Assembly (NCBI GenBank): GCA_017618135.1 | Contig: JAFZUV010000007.1 | Span: forward strand, 246,360-310,359 | Direction of reading: 5' to 3' | Length of the DNA stretch: 64,000 nt | From: Clostridia bacterium | Lineage (GTDB): Bacteria > Bacillota > Clostridia > Oscillospirales > Acutalibacteraceae | Shown here: positions 49,406 through 57,103 of the stretch, piece by piece | How positions within the stretch are numbered: the first letter of the stretch is position 1 | Layout: each line of letters opens with the position of its first letter | Program-made: the position numbers and the translations under genes | The notes under the pieces: model-generated | Told to the model about the DNA's origin: nothing | The model's input: only the letters and a program-made list of their open reading frames with translations | The model's database searches: none

Positions 49406-49434
49406 TTGCAAAAAATTCTTCATTGTGATAGAAT
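49406..49434 (+). promoter_or_regulatory. Candidate internal promoter for the processing genes
   Basis: TTGCAA at 49406-49411 and TAGAAT at 49429-49434 with a 17-bp spacer, directly after the terminator. Confidence 0.6.
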
Positions 49435-49464
49435 ACAGTCAAGAAAGATTTGGTGAGGTTTTAT

Positions 49465-49734
49465 ATGAGACTCAGATATGAATTTACAATAATGGATATG
49501 GGCGATGAGTTTGCCGCGGTACCCGTAGGCGAGGATGCCTCAAAATTCCACGGTATGCTTAAAATGAATGCAGTATCCGCCGATATACTTGAACAATTAA
49601 AGGAGGATACGGATCCTGCTACCGTTCACAAATACCTTAAAGAAAAATATCCCGATTCCACAGATGATGAAATCGGTAATGCTCTGGCGCCGTTTTTAAA
49701 TCAGTTACTGAAAGAAAATCTTTTGATAGATTAG
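49465..49734 (+). CDS. PqqD-like peptide-recognition protein
   Basis: 89 residues from ATG 49465 (TGAGGT upstream). Order: beta strands (MRLRYEFTIMDMGDEFAAVPVG), a strand-turn (GMLKMNAVSADILEQL) and winged-helix-like helices with TDDEIGNALAPFLNQLLKENLL. This is the PqqD layout, the RiPP recognition element that binds leader peptides and presents them to modifying enzymes; the N-x-x-(S/A)-x-x-(I/L)-(L/W) stretch after the strands is typical. The neighbouring candidate substrate is the 130-residue protein upstream. Confidence 0.8.
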   Translation: MRLRYEFTIMDMGDEFAAVPVGEDASKFHGMLKMNAVSADILEQLKEDTDPATVHKYLKEKYPDSTDDEIGNALAPFLNQLLKENLLID

Positions 49735-49746
49735 TGTGTTTTGCGT

Positions 49747-50214
49747 ATGAATGGTGAAAGTTCTTTTGAGCGCGAGCTTTCCGTTGGCGGAAAATTGGTG
49801 TTTACAAATGTGGGCGTCAGTATGTTGCCGCTATTGCGCGAGGGCAGAGATATAATGCAAATAGAGGCTTTAAGTAGTAGTCCTAAAAGATATGATACCG
49901 TGCTTTTCAGGCGTGAAGGTATCAAGGGCAGAGGCAGATATGTTTTGCACCGTATTCTTAAAAGAAAAGGTGAAAAGTACTTTATCGCCGGTGATTATGA
50001 TACTCGCGGTGAATTGGTTAGCCGCGAGCAGATTTTAGGTGTTCTTACCGCCGTTTTTCGCGAAGGTAGAGTTATAAAAACAAGTGATTTTAAATATAAG
50101 CTGTATGTTCGGTTTTGGTGTGCGCCTTATCATTTGCGCTTTTTCATTTTAAAGCTATACAGAGGTATCAAATATTTAATTTCTGCAGTTAAGTATAAAA
50201 TTTTCGGAAGATAG
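49747..50214 (+). CDS. S26-type Ser/His signal-peptidase-like protease
   Basis: 155 residues from ATG 49747. Seen: GVSMLPLL with nucleophile Ser25, VLFRR, and VLHRILKRKGEKYFIAGDYD with His68 where bacterial LepB has Lys, plus Asp83/85. It thus follows the Ser/His (SipW/ER/archaeal) type. There is no membrane helix before the Ser, unlike normal signal peptidases, so it may be cytosolic or attached by the hydrophobic C-terminal part (FWCAPYHLRFFILKLYRGIK). In this context it is the best candidate for leader removal. It starts 12 bases after the PqqD-like stop. Confidence 0.75.
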   Translation: MNGESSFERELSVGGKLVFTNVGVSMLPLLREGRDIMQIEALSSSPKRYDTVLFRREGIKGRGRYVLHRILKRKGEKYFIAGDYDTRGELVSREQILGVLTAVFREGRVIKTSDFKYKLYVRFWCAPYHLRFFILKLYRGIKYLISAVKYKIFGR

Positions 50215-50227
50215 TTTTGAGGTTTTT

Positions 50228-50959
50228 ATGATTTTTAACATATCTGTTGCCGGTATTAATATCGGTATTGAGAGCATCTATGATGCGGTATATGAAATGT
50301 GCAGCAAGTATATTACGGATAGTGAGCCTGATTTTGTTGTATCAGTTACTGGTAGCGACATAGATTTTGAGCGTCAAAAATCAATATCGGAAGCTAAGTA
50401 TGAGGGCAGACCGTGTTATAATTATGCCCCAGAATATCTTGAAACACTCGCAGTGTATAGAAAGATCGCTACGGGTCTTTTATATTACGAGGCTTTTTTA
50501 ATGCACGGATCCGCTGTCGCGCTTGACGGTAAGGCTTATGTTTTTACTGCGCCTTCAGGCGTCGGCAAAACAACTCATACCGGATTTTGGTTGGCAAAGT
50601 ATCCTGACGCTTTTGTAATAAACGGTGATAAGCCTATCATTCGGTTTATTAATGATCGCGTTTTTGTTTGCGGTACTCCCTGGTCAGGAAAAGAGCAAAT
50701 AAATACTAATGCTATTTTGCCTCTGAAAGCTGTATGTGTTCTTTTCAGAGGCGAGGAGAATTTAATTGAACCTATAGAGTTTAAAAGAATTTTTCCGTTA
50801 GTTTTAGGGCAAATATACCGCCCGTCAGATAGAACCGCCGCAGAGAAAACACTTTCGTTGCTTAAAAAATTTGGTGAAAGTGTGGAGTTTTACACAATGA
50901 ATTGCAATTTAGATCCCGATGCTGCTCGTGTGGCTAAAGAGGGAATGAATTATGAATAA
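50228..50959 (+). CDS. HPr-kinase/PEPCK-like P-loop kinase
   Basis: 243 residues. Walker A APSGVGKTTHTGFW at about 107-120 with upstream MHGSAVALDGKAYVFT, then INGDKPIIRF and GTPWSGKEQINTN, the pattern of HprK-fold kinases found in lasso-peptide clusters such as the paeninodin locus, where the enzyme phosphorylates a Ser of the precursor. It lacks the N-terminal HprK domain of the genuine HPr kinase, and no HPr gene is near, so carbon-regulation is unlikely. Expected role: phosphorylation of the precursor. Overlaps the next gene by 8 bases. Confidence 0.8.
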   Translation: MIFNISVAGINIGIESIYDAVYEMCSKYITDSEPDFVVSVTGSDIDFERQKSISEAKYEGRPCYNYAPEYLETLAVYRKIATGLLYYEAFLMHGSAVALDGKAYVFTAPSGVGKTTHTGFWLAKYPDAFVINGDKPIIRFINDRVFVCGTPWSGKEQINTNAILPLKAVCVLFRGEENLIEPIEFKRIFPLVLGQIYRPSDRTAAEKTLSLLKKFGESVEFYTMNCNLDPDAARVAKEGMNYE

Positions 50960-52097
50960 TACACAAGCAACCGTACTTGAACTGATTAAAGCCTCTCTTT
51001 TCGGTATATCTCCCGATTTCCCCGAAGAGATAGACTGGGAATCGGTTTTTAAGGAGGCAAAAGAACAAACCGTTTTGGCGTTGGCTTTCAGTGCGGTTCC
51101 CAAAGAGTTTGCTGTCAGTTGGGAAATATCCGCAATGCAATCGCAGGCGCATTTTATGCGTGCGCTTTACGAGCAGTCAAAGCTTTGCAACTTATTTGAT
51201 GATGCCGCGGTACCTTTTGTTATTATAAAGGGCGCAGCGGCGGCGATATACTATCCAAATCCGAATATGCGCACTATGGGTGATATTGATGTTCTTGTGA
51301 GCGAGAACAATTTTGACGCCGCCTTCAGTTTGCTTGTGGAAAACGGATATATGTTTAATTGTGATTATGGTGACGGAAGAGACTATTCGTTTAGTAAGGA
51401 CGGGCTTATTTTTGAACTGCACCGTCGTTACAGCGATTATGATTATAATATTGAGGATTATATACAAAACTGGATTGATAAATCCGAGAAGCTTTCGTTA
51501 TACGGCAACACATTTCCCGCACTTCCTAAGGCGGAAAACGGGCTAATTATCCTTGACCATATCCGCCATCACTTAGTTGGCGGATTAGGTATCAGACAAA
51601 TAATTGACTATATGATGTTTGTAAACTCGGTAAAGAACGAAAAAGAGTTCGAGGAAGTCCATTTGCCTTTGTATCAAAAAACAGGTCTTTTGACATTGGC
51701 AAAGGTAATTATAAAAATGTGTAAGATTTATTTTGGTTTTCCTGTTTCGGCAACCTGGTGCGATGACGCTGACAGCAAGACCTGCGACGAATTGCTTGAA
51801 TGTGTGTTAACTAGCGGGAATTTTGGCAGGAAAGACCCATATGAGTACAGACCTGTGCGGTCTCTCACTATGGATATTAAACAAAACGGCGTATTTAAGG
51901 CATTACAAACGGCAGGTTTAGAAAACAGTGAGTTTATAAAAAATCATAAATTATTGCATCCGTTTGCCTGGATATATCAGACATTCCGTTATATAAAAAG
52001 GGGAATTGCCGCTCTTGTAAAAGGAGAAAGATTTAAGGGAGACATTTCCTCAGGGAAGCAAAAAACGGATTTCTATAAACGATTGGGTATAAAATAA
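50952..52097 (+). CDS. Nucleotidyltransferase family protein (NTP_transf_5-like)
   Basis: 381 residues. Seen: PFVIIKGAAAAIYYPNPNMRTMGDIDVLV, quoted in part, with the G-x-x-(R)-x-x-x-D-I-D pattern of nucleotidyltransferase fold enzymes; DxD is GDIDVL at about residue 111. The region HHLVGGLGIRQIIDYMMF is also typical. Such proteins accompany PqqD-like and HprK-like genes in several RiPP loci, where their reaction is not established. ATG 50952 overlaps the kinase stop, so the two are translationally coupled and probably act together. Confidence 0.78.
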   Translation: MNNTQATVLELIKASLFGISPDFPEEIDWESVFKEAKEQTVLALAFSAVPKEFAVSWEISAMQSQAHFMRALYEQSKLCNLFDDAAVPFVIIKGAAAAIYYPNPNMRTMGDIDVLVSENNFDAAFSLLVENGYMFNCDYGDGRDYSFSKDGLIFELHRRYSDYDYNIEDYIQNWIDKSEKLSLYGNTFPALPKAENGLIILDHIRHHLVGGLGIRQIIDYMMFVNSVKNEKEFEEVHLPLYQKTGLLTLAKVIIKMCKIYFGFPVSATWCDDADSKTCDELLECVLTSGNFGRKDPYEYRPVRSLTMDIKQNGVFKALQTAGLENSEFIKNHKLLHPFAWIYQTFRYIKRGIAALVKGERFKGDISSGKQKTDFYKRLGIK

Positions 52098-52129
52098 CGG
52101 CAGTCCTAAAAAAAGACTGCCGTTATTTT
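52091..52129. terminator. Bidirectional terminator ending the peptide cluster
   Basis: AAAATAACGGCAGTC pairs with GACTGCCGTTATTTT, 15 bp, shared with the convergent activase gene. Confidence 0.85.
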
Positions 52130-52883
52130 ATAGCTTGTATTCCATTCCGAGCATTTTGTATTTTGCACCGGCAAGTGCATTATACGGGAGCTTTTCCCAC
52201 GGGCTATCGCCGATTATTTCTTTAATTGCCTTAAGGTTATCTTTTGTATCCGTAATTCCGGGAATTAGCGGAGTTCTTATGGTATGCGGTTTGCCGGATA
52301 GTTTTAAATACTTAAAATTATTTATTATTGGTGTATTACCAACACCGGTGTATTCTTTATGCAAATCGTTGTCAGCCATTTTTATATCCATTATAACGAA
52401 ATCAAGTCGATCAATTATTGATTTAAAGATTTCCGGCTTTGCATAACCGCTTGTCTCTATGCACAGGTTATAACATTTAAGATTCTCAATAAGTTCAGAT
52501 AAAAACTCATGTTGAAACAGTGGTTCGCCGCCTGAAAAGGTAAAGCCGCCGAATGTAGAGCCGAGCATATACGCACTCTCTTTCAACTGCGTTGCAAGGA
52601 TCAACGCGTCAACTGTTTTACCGGTTATTTCAAGACAGTTTTCCGGGCAGATATGTACGCATCTGCCGAACGGTTTGCAATCCTCGTGCTCACATTTTTT
52701 ATAACACAGATTACAGTGACGGCATTTGTTTTCTTTAAACATCAGTTGAGGTTCGGCGCTTAGACCTTCGGGATTATGACACCACCAACACCGCAGAGGA
52801 CAACCCTTTAAGAATATTGTAGTTCGAATGCCCGGTCCGTCATGAACAGCCATTTCCTTAATGTCAAAAATCGTTCCGTTCAT
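52128..52883 (-). CDS. Glycyl radical enzyme activating protein (radical SAM)
   Basis: 251 residues. Uses SAM and a [4Fe-4S] cluster to abstract hydrogen from the glycine of its partner. Seen: FLKGCPLRCWWCHNP with the C-x3-C-x2-C cluster motif, an inserted ferredoxin-like domain with CRHCNLCYKKC and C-x3-C repeats (CVHICPENC), SGGEPLFQ, and the IDIKMAD-type SAM region. The extra Cys-rich insert is typical of activases of decarboxylase, dehydratase and lyase type rather than of PFL itself. Its ATG overlaps the partner's TGA by 4 bases. Confidence 0.92.
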   Translation of the reverse strand: MNGTIFDIKEMAVHDGPGIRTTIFLKGCPLRCWWCHNPEGLSAEPQLMFKENKCRHCNLCYKKCEHEDCKPFGRCVHICPENCLEITGKTVDALILATQLKESAYMLGSTFGGFTFSGGEPLFQHEFLSELIENLKCYNLCIETSGYAKPEIFKSIIDRLDFVIMDIKMADNDLHKEYTGVGNTPIINNFKYLKLSGKPHTIRTPLIPGITDTKDNLKAIKEIIGDSPWEKLPYNALAGAKYKMLGMEYKL

Positions 52884-54871
52884 ACGGTGTATGCCTGCCT
52901 TGCCATAACATGATCCTGGTATTCTTTATCAAGCTCAACAAAGTATGCGCTCCAACCCCATATTCGTACGACAAGCTGTTTGTGGTTTTCCGGGTGAATT
53001 TGTGCGTCTTTCATCATTTGGAGATTAACTGTATTAAGCTGTAACTGGTGACCGCCTCGGTCAATAAAATTCTTAACAAGCGCGCCTACCTTTACTATGC
53101 CGTCCTCGTCACTGAAAAGGCTTTGATGAAACTCAAGAGTAAGCGGACCGCCGTTTATGGCGCGATTAAAGTGCTGTTTTGTCATTGATGCAATGACCGA
53201 TACAGGGCCTTTAACATTTGCAAAAAGGCTTACTGAGAAATTAGTGCCGAAAGGCTCGTGGGTCAAGCGACCGTCAGGCGAAGCACCTATTTCATTTGCG
53301 TGCCACAGATAATACATAGCACTTCCGGTGCCTGCGCGGTAACTGCCTCCACGGCAGTTGGTTTTTCCTTCAAGTGAATCGGCGAATGCGTCAAGCAACG
53401 CGGTTGCTATGGAGTCAACATAATCATCGTTATTTCCGAGCTTTGGACTCTCATATCTTAACTTGTGCAGAAGTTCAGGATTGTTCTTATAATTTTCGTC
53501 AACGGCTTTTATATATGCCTGCTTATCAATGATTTTTTCATCATAGACATATTTTTTGATGGCGGCGATACTATCAGCCGCCGTAGCAATACCGGTTCCG
53601 TGGATGCCGAAATTGTTGTATTTTCCACCGTCATATATATCGCAGTCCATAAGTACATTCATAAACGGCGACGGAACAAACCATAAATTATTTATGCTTT
53701 TATGTATGCGGTCGGCTTCCTTTTTAATTTCATTCTTTACGGCGTCAAAGAATTGGTCAAATGTTTCGCACTCAATCAAATTATTATGAAAGGCGGTATC
53801 AACTGCCTTCGGATAGGAAAGCGCCGCAATGTTTGCAACATCTGCGCCCACGTTAGGTATTATAAACTCCCAGCACGCGGCAACCGTATAGTTTACAGCA
53901 TCATTATGCTCATAGCCTATGCTTTCAAGGGCGGGAATTACAATATCGTCATTTGAATATTGGGGAAAGCCCAGGCCGGCTTTTGTAAGCTTTGTGGCCT
54001 CCGTATAACGCTCTGCCGGTGTGTTTTTACATACGCGAAGATTTATTTTCGGGTCGATAAGCTTATTGTTGCATGAGGCCTTAAGACATAGTTCGGATAA
54101 CAGATTAAATACTTCATTACCGTTCTCATCCATACCGCCGAGCATCATACTCTGACCGTTATCACCCTGCTGAACGCCAATATATATGTCACTGTCCTTA
54201 TTAAATGACAGGAAAAAGTCCTCCAACAGTTCAAGCGCCGTATCTTTTGTATATACGCCGGCTTCAATATCAGCTCTAAGATACTCATACATATATTTGT
54301 CAAAACGACCTACAGTGTTGTGATAATTGCCTTCAAGCCATAAAGCATAATGAAGAATTCTGAAAAACTGCAACGCTTCTCTGAAATTGCGCGCGCTGTA
54401 TCGAGGCACTCTCGACAGTATTTCAATCAAATCATCTCTGCCTTGCTTTTTTGCTTCTTCAAGATATCTATCGGATAACTTGATAATATTATCAATAGCG
54501 CATTTTCCGTATTTATCTGCGCTTTTTCGCTTTTCAAGCAATCCCACCTTTATTGTATCATAATAATTTGGCGATAGATTTGACATAAAGCCAAGCTCAT
54601 GAATATAATGCTTACTTTTTATATTATTCCATTCTTCATCGGTGAAAATATCCGGCAAATTCGCGACAGTACGCATAAACACTATCTTTTCATCCGGCAG
54701 AATAACAGGGGTTTCCTCATCCGTCAAGCGGTTAAAACGGTCAGACATACGCTCAATGGGGGATAAGCCTGCTTTTGAATACTCATTCGCCAAATCCCAA
54801 TCAACCTTGTGACGGAATTTATGGTGTTCTTTATTAACAATGGTGTTATATAGTCGGCTTCCGTTTAACAT
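52880..54871 (-). CDS. Glycyl radical enzyme, PFL-like, substrate unassigned
   Basis: 663 residues from ATG 54871 (GGAGGT 7 bases upstream). Ten-strand barrel enzyme. Active-site Cys333 lies in NYTVAACWEFIIP; Glu335 stands where the base of CxE-type members sits (GCVE in CutC and HypD). The radical Gly639 lies in VVRIWGWSAYF (consensus RVxGY), with unusual Trp on both sides. QLNTVN (609-614) matches the loop before the glycyl domain. The ACWE sequence fits none of the characterised subclasses I know (PFL, CutC, HypD, GD, 4-HPA decarboxylase, IslA). It should be oxygen-sensitive. Divergent from the AraC regulator. Confidence 0.9.
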   Translation of the reverse strand: MLNGSRLYNTIVNKEHHKFRHKVDWDLANEYSKAGLSPIERMSDRFNRLTDEETPVILPDEKIVFMRTVANLPDIFTDEEWNNIKSKHYIHELGFMSNLSPNYYDTIKVGLLEKRKSADKYGKCAIDNIIKLSDRYLEEAKKQGRDDLIEILSRVPRYSARNFREALQFFRILHYALWLEGNYHNTVGRFDKYMYEYLRADIEAGVYTKDTALELLEDFFLSFNKDSDIYIGVQQGDNGQSMMLGGMDENGNEVFNLLSELCLKASCNNKLIDPKINLRVCKNTPAERYTEATKLTKAGLGFPQYSNDDIVIPALESIGYEHNDAVNYTVAACWEFIIPNVGADVANIAALSYPKAVDTAFHNNLIECETFDQFFDAVKNEIKKEADRIHKSINNLWFVPSPFMNVLMDCDIYDGGKYNNFGIHGTGIATAADSIAAIKKYVYDEKIIDKQAYIKAVDENYKNNPELLHKLRYESPKLGNNDDYVDSIATALLDAFADSLEGKTNCRGGSYRAGTGSAMYYLWHANEIGASPDGRLTHEPFGTNFSVSLFANVKGPVSVIASMTKQHFNRAINGGPLTLEFHQSLFSDEDGIVKVGALVKNFIDRGGHQLQLNTVNLQMMKDAQIHPENHKQLVVRIWGWSAYFVELDKEYQDHVMARQAYTV

Positions 54872-54898
54872 ATTATCAACCTCCAATACTATTTTATT

Positions 54899-54957
54899 GC
54901 AAAAAGTTGACTTTTTCTCGCAATATGTTATAATATAGTAGCAAAAAATTATCTTTT
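54899..54957 (+). promoter_or_regulatory. AraC-type operator repeats and promoter
   Basis: Direct repeats GCAAAAAGTTGACTTTT (54899-54915) and GCAAAAAATTATCTTTT (54941-54957) share 14 of 17 bases and are 42 bases apart, four helical turns. TTGACT (54907-54912) and TATAAT (54929-54934), 16-bp spacer, form a promoter toward the AraC gene between them. Confidence 0.7.
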
Positions 54958-54968
54958 AAGGAGTAGGT

Positions 54969-55742
54969 ATGCTATTTCACCAGCCGCATAATTCAATGGG
55001 CAACTATAATTTTAATGCCCATATATACAAGGATGAAATCTGGCAAAATCACTTCCATAAAAACCTCGAACTCATTTATGTTATGTTAGGTAATGTGGAA
55101 TGCGATGTTAACAATCATAAATACATGCTTGCCGCAGGAGATTTCGGGTTATGCTTACCGTATGATGTTCACGCATATATACCGTGTAAAAAAACAAAAT
55201 ATTATGTTTGCGTTTTCTCGGCAGACTATGTCAGGCTTTTTGAAAATCATGTTAAAGGTAAAAGTGCCGAAGGATTTTCTTTTAAACCTGATGATGTAAT
55301 CAAGGATTATTTTGTAAAAATGCTTGTTGATAACGATAACCCCGAAATATACACACTTAAGGGTTGTTTGTATTCTATTTGCGGTGAATTTCTTAAAAGC
55401 GTGTCTCTGTCCGAAAATAAGGACAGGAAACAATCTATAATAGCAATAACCGATTATCTGTCAAAAAATCATACGCAGAATATAAGTCTTAAGGATATTG
55501 CCGAGCTTTTAGGATATGATTATCACTATGTTTCAAGATATTTTCATTCGATGTTTGATATGTCGTTTGCAGAATTACTTGGCGCATATAGACTTGAAAC
55601 GGCAATAAAACTTATGGACGAAACTGATAAAAAAATTGCCGACATCGCGTATGAGAGTGGTTTCGGCAGTATAAGAAGCTTTAATTATACATTTAAAAAA
55701 AATTTCGGAATCAGTCCGAACGAATATAGGAGAAAAAGATAA
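54969..55742 (+). CDS. AraC-family transcriptional regulator
   Basis: 257 residues. N-terminal cupin domain (about 15-90: QNHFHKNLELIYVMLGNVEC and CLPYDVHAYIP) that should bind a small ligand, and two HTH motifs at 155-257 (NISLKDIAELLGYDYHYVSRYFH and KIADIAYESGFGSIRSFNYTFKK, quoted in part), ending FGISPNEYRRKR. AAGGAG ribosome site. It is divergent from the glycyl radical enzyme, so that operon is the likely target, and the ligand the likely substrate. The ATG of radA overlaps its stop. Confidence 0.88.
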   Translation: MLFHQPHNSMGNYNFNAHIYKDEIWQNHFHKNLELIYVMLGNVECDVNNHKYMLAAGDFGLCLPYDVHAYIPCKKTKYYVCVFSADYVRLFENHVKGKSAEGFSFKPDDVIKDYFVKMLVDNDNPEIYTLKGCLYSICGEFLKSVSLSENKDRKQSIIAITDYLSKNHTQNISLKDIAELLGYDYHYVSRYFHSMFDMSFAELLGAYRLETAIKLMDETDKKIADIAYESGFGSIRSFNYTFKKNFGISPNEYRRKR

Positions 55743-57103
55743 TGACACAAAAATCAAAAACCGTTTATGTATGTAATTCCTGTGGTTATGAGAGTGTAAA
55801 ATGGGTAGGGCAATGTCCTGAATGTCACGAGTGGAACTCAATGGAAGAACAATTAACCGTCGCGAGTAAAAAAAATGCTGATTATGTCCGCAAAACTGTT
55901 TCGGGTGCTGAAATACTCTTTGATGTAAATACCGCCGGGGAGCATCGTCTTGTGTCCGGCATAAAGGAGTTTGACCGAGTGCTTGGCGGAGGAATAGTTA
56001 AGGGCTCGGTTGTCCTTTTAAGCGGCGATCCCGGAATAGGTAAATCAACCATACTGTTACAGACTTGCGAAGCGTTTAAAGATAAGAATAATATTCTTTA
56101 TGTTTCCGGTGAAGAATCTGCGGCGCAGATCAAGCTTCGCGCCGGCAGACTCGGCGTTACAGGGAAAAACATAACCGTAATTACCGAAACCGATACACAA
56201 TCTGTTTGTGAATACATAAAAACCAATAGCCCTGATATGGTTATGATTGACTCTATACAGACTATGCAAATAGAAGAGATATCTTCAACTGCGGGCAGTA
56301 TAGTTCAGGTAAGAGAATCGACTAATCTTCTGCTAAGAACCGTAAAACCGCTTAATATACCGCTGATTATTGTAGGCCATGTCAATAAAGGCGGAGAGAT
56401 AGCAGGGCCTAAGGTGTTAGAGCATATAGTTGATACTGTTCTTTACTTTGAAGGCGAAAAAAAACAATCCTATAGAGTTTTAAGAGCAATTAAAAACCGT
56501 TTTGGTTCCACAAATGAAATCGGTATATTTGAAATGAGAGAAAACGGTCTTTTTGAAGTGGAAAACCCGTCTGCAATGATGCTGTCAGGAAGGAGATCAG
56601 AGGTTTCCGGCGGTTGTATTACCTGTGTTATTGAAGGAACAAGACCCATACTTTCGGAGGTTCAGGCATTGGTTACCGCAACCGGATTCGGCAATCCAAG
56701 AAGAATGTCAAACGGGTTCGATTATAACAGGCTTAATATGCTGCTTGCAATTCTTGAAAAAAGACAGGGTCTTTATTTTTCAAATCTCGATACATACCTG
56801 AATGTTGTGGGTGGAATAAGACTGTCCGAGCCGGCGGCTGATTTGGCTGTTTGTATGGCGCTGGTATCAGGCCTCAGAGATATACCGATTGATGAAAAAT
56901 GCATAGTTTTCGGCGAGGTGGGACTTTCGGGTGAAATCCGTGCCGTAGAGCGCGCGCAGTCAAGAATAAGCGAGGCGGCAAGGTTAGGGTTTAATAAATG
57001 TATTATACCTAAATCTTCACTGAAACAAATAACAAAGATCCCTTCCGGTATCACACCTATTGGTGTGAAGAACATAAAAGAGGCGTTAGATTATATCAGA
57101 TAA
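55742..57103 (+). CDS. radA: DNA repair protein RadA
   Basis: 453 residues, full length. A hexameric helicase that extends D-loops in recombination. Order: C4 zinc finger (Cys11, 14, 25, 28), Walker A GDPGIGKST at about 96-104, KNRFGSTNE motif, and a Lon-like C-terminal domain starting near RQGLYFSNLDTYLNVVGG. Its ATG overlaps the AraC stop by one base, an unusual partnership, so it may have a second promoter. Convergent with mtaB; the two coding ends overlap by 8 bases. Confidence 0.96.
   Translation: MTQKSKTVYVCNSCGYESVKWVGQCPECHEWNSMEEQLTVASKKNADYVRKTVSGAEILFDVNTAGEHRLVSGIKEFDRVLGGGIVKGSVVLLSGDPGIGKSTILLQTCEAFKDKNNILYVSGEESAAQIKLRAGRLGVTGKNITVITETDTQSVCEYIKTNSPDMVMIDSIQTMQIEEISSTAGSIVQVRESTNLLLRTVKPLNIPLIIVGHVNKGGEIAGPKVLEHIVDTVLYFEGEKKQSYRVLRAIKNRFGSTNEIGIFEMRENGLFEVENPSAMMLSGRRSEVSGGCITCVIEGTRPILSEVQALVTATGFGNPRRMSNGFDYNRLNMLLAILEKRQGLYFSNLDTYLNVVGGIRLSEPAADLAVCMALVSGLRDIPIDEKCIVFGEVGLSGEIRAVERAQSRISEAARLGFNKCIIPKSSLKQITKIPSGITPIGVKNIKEALDYIR

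Noticed and set aside
50228-50959. HPr kinase for carbon catabolite control
   Set aside because: The N-terminal HprK domain is absent and the neighbours are peptide-maturation genes.
45853-52097. Lasso peptide cluster
   Set aside because: No asparagine-synthetase-like cyclase or transglutaminase-like B2 protease is present, so only the accessory set matches.
52128-54871. Pyruvate formate-lyase
   Set aside because: PFL has a Cys-Cys active site and is about 750 residues long; this enzyme has C-x-E, 663 residues and an activase with ferredoxin inserts.
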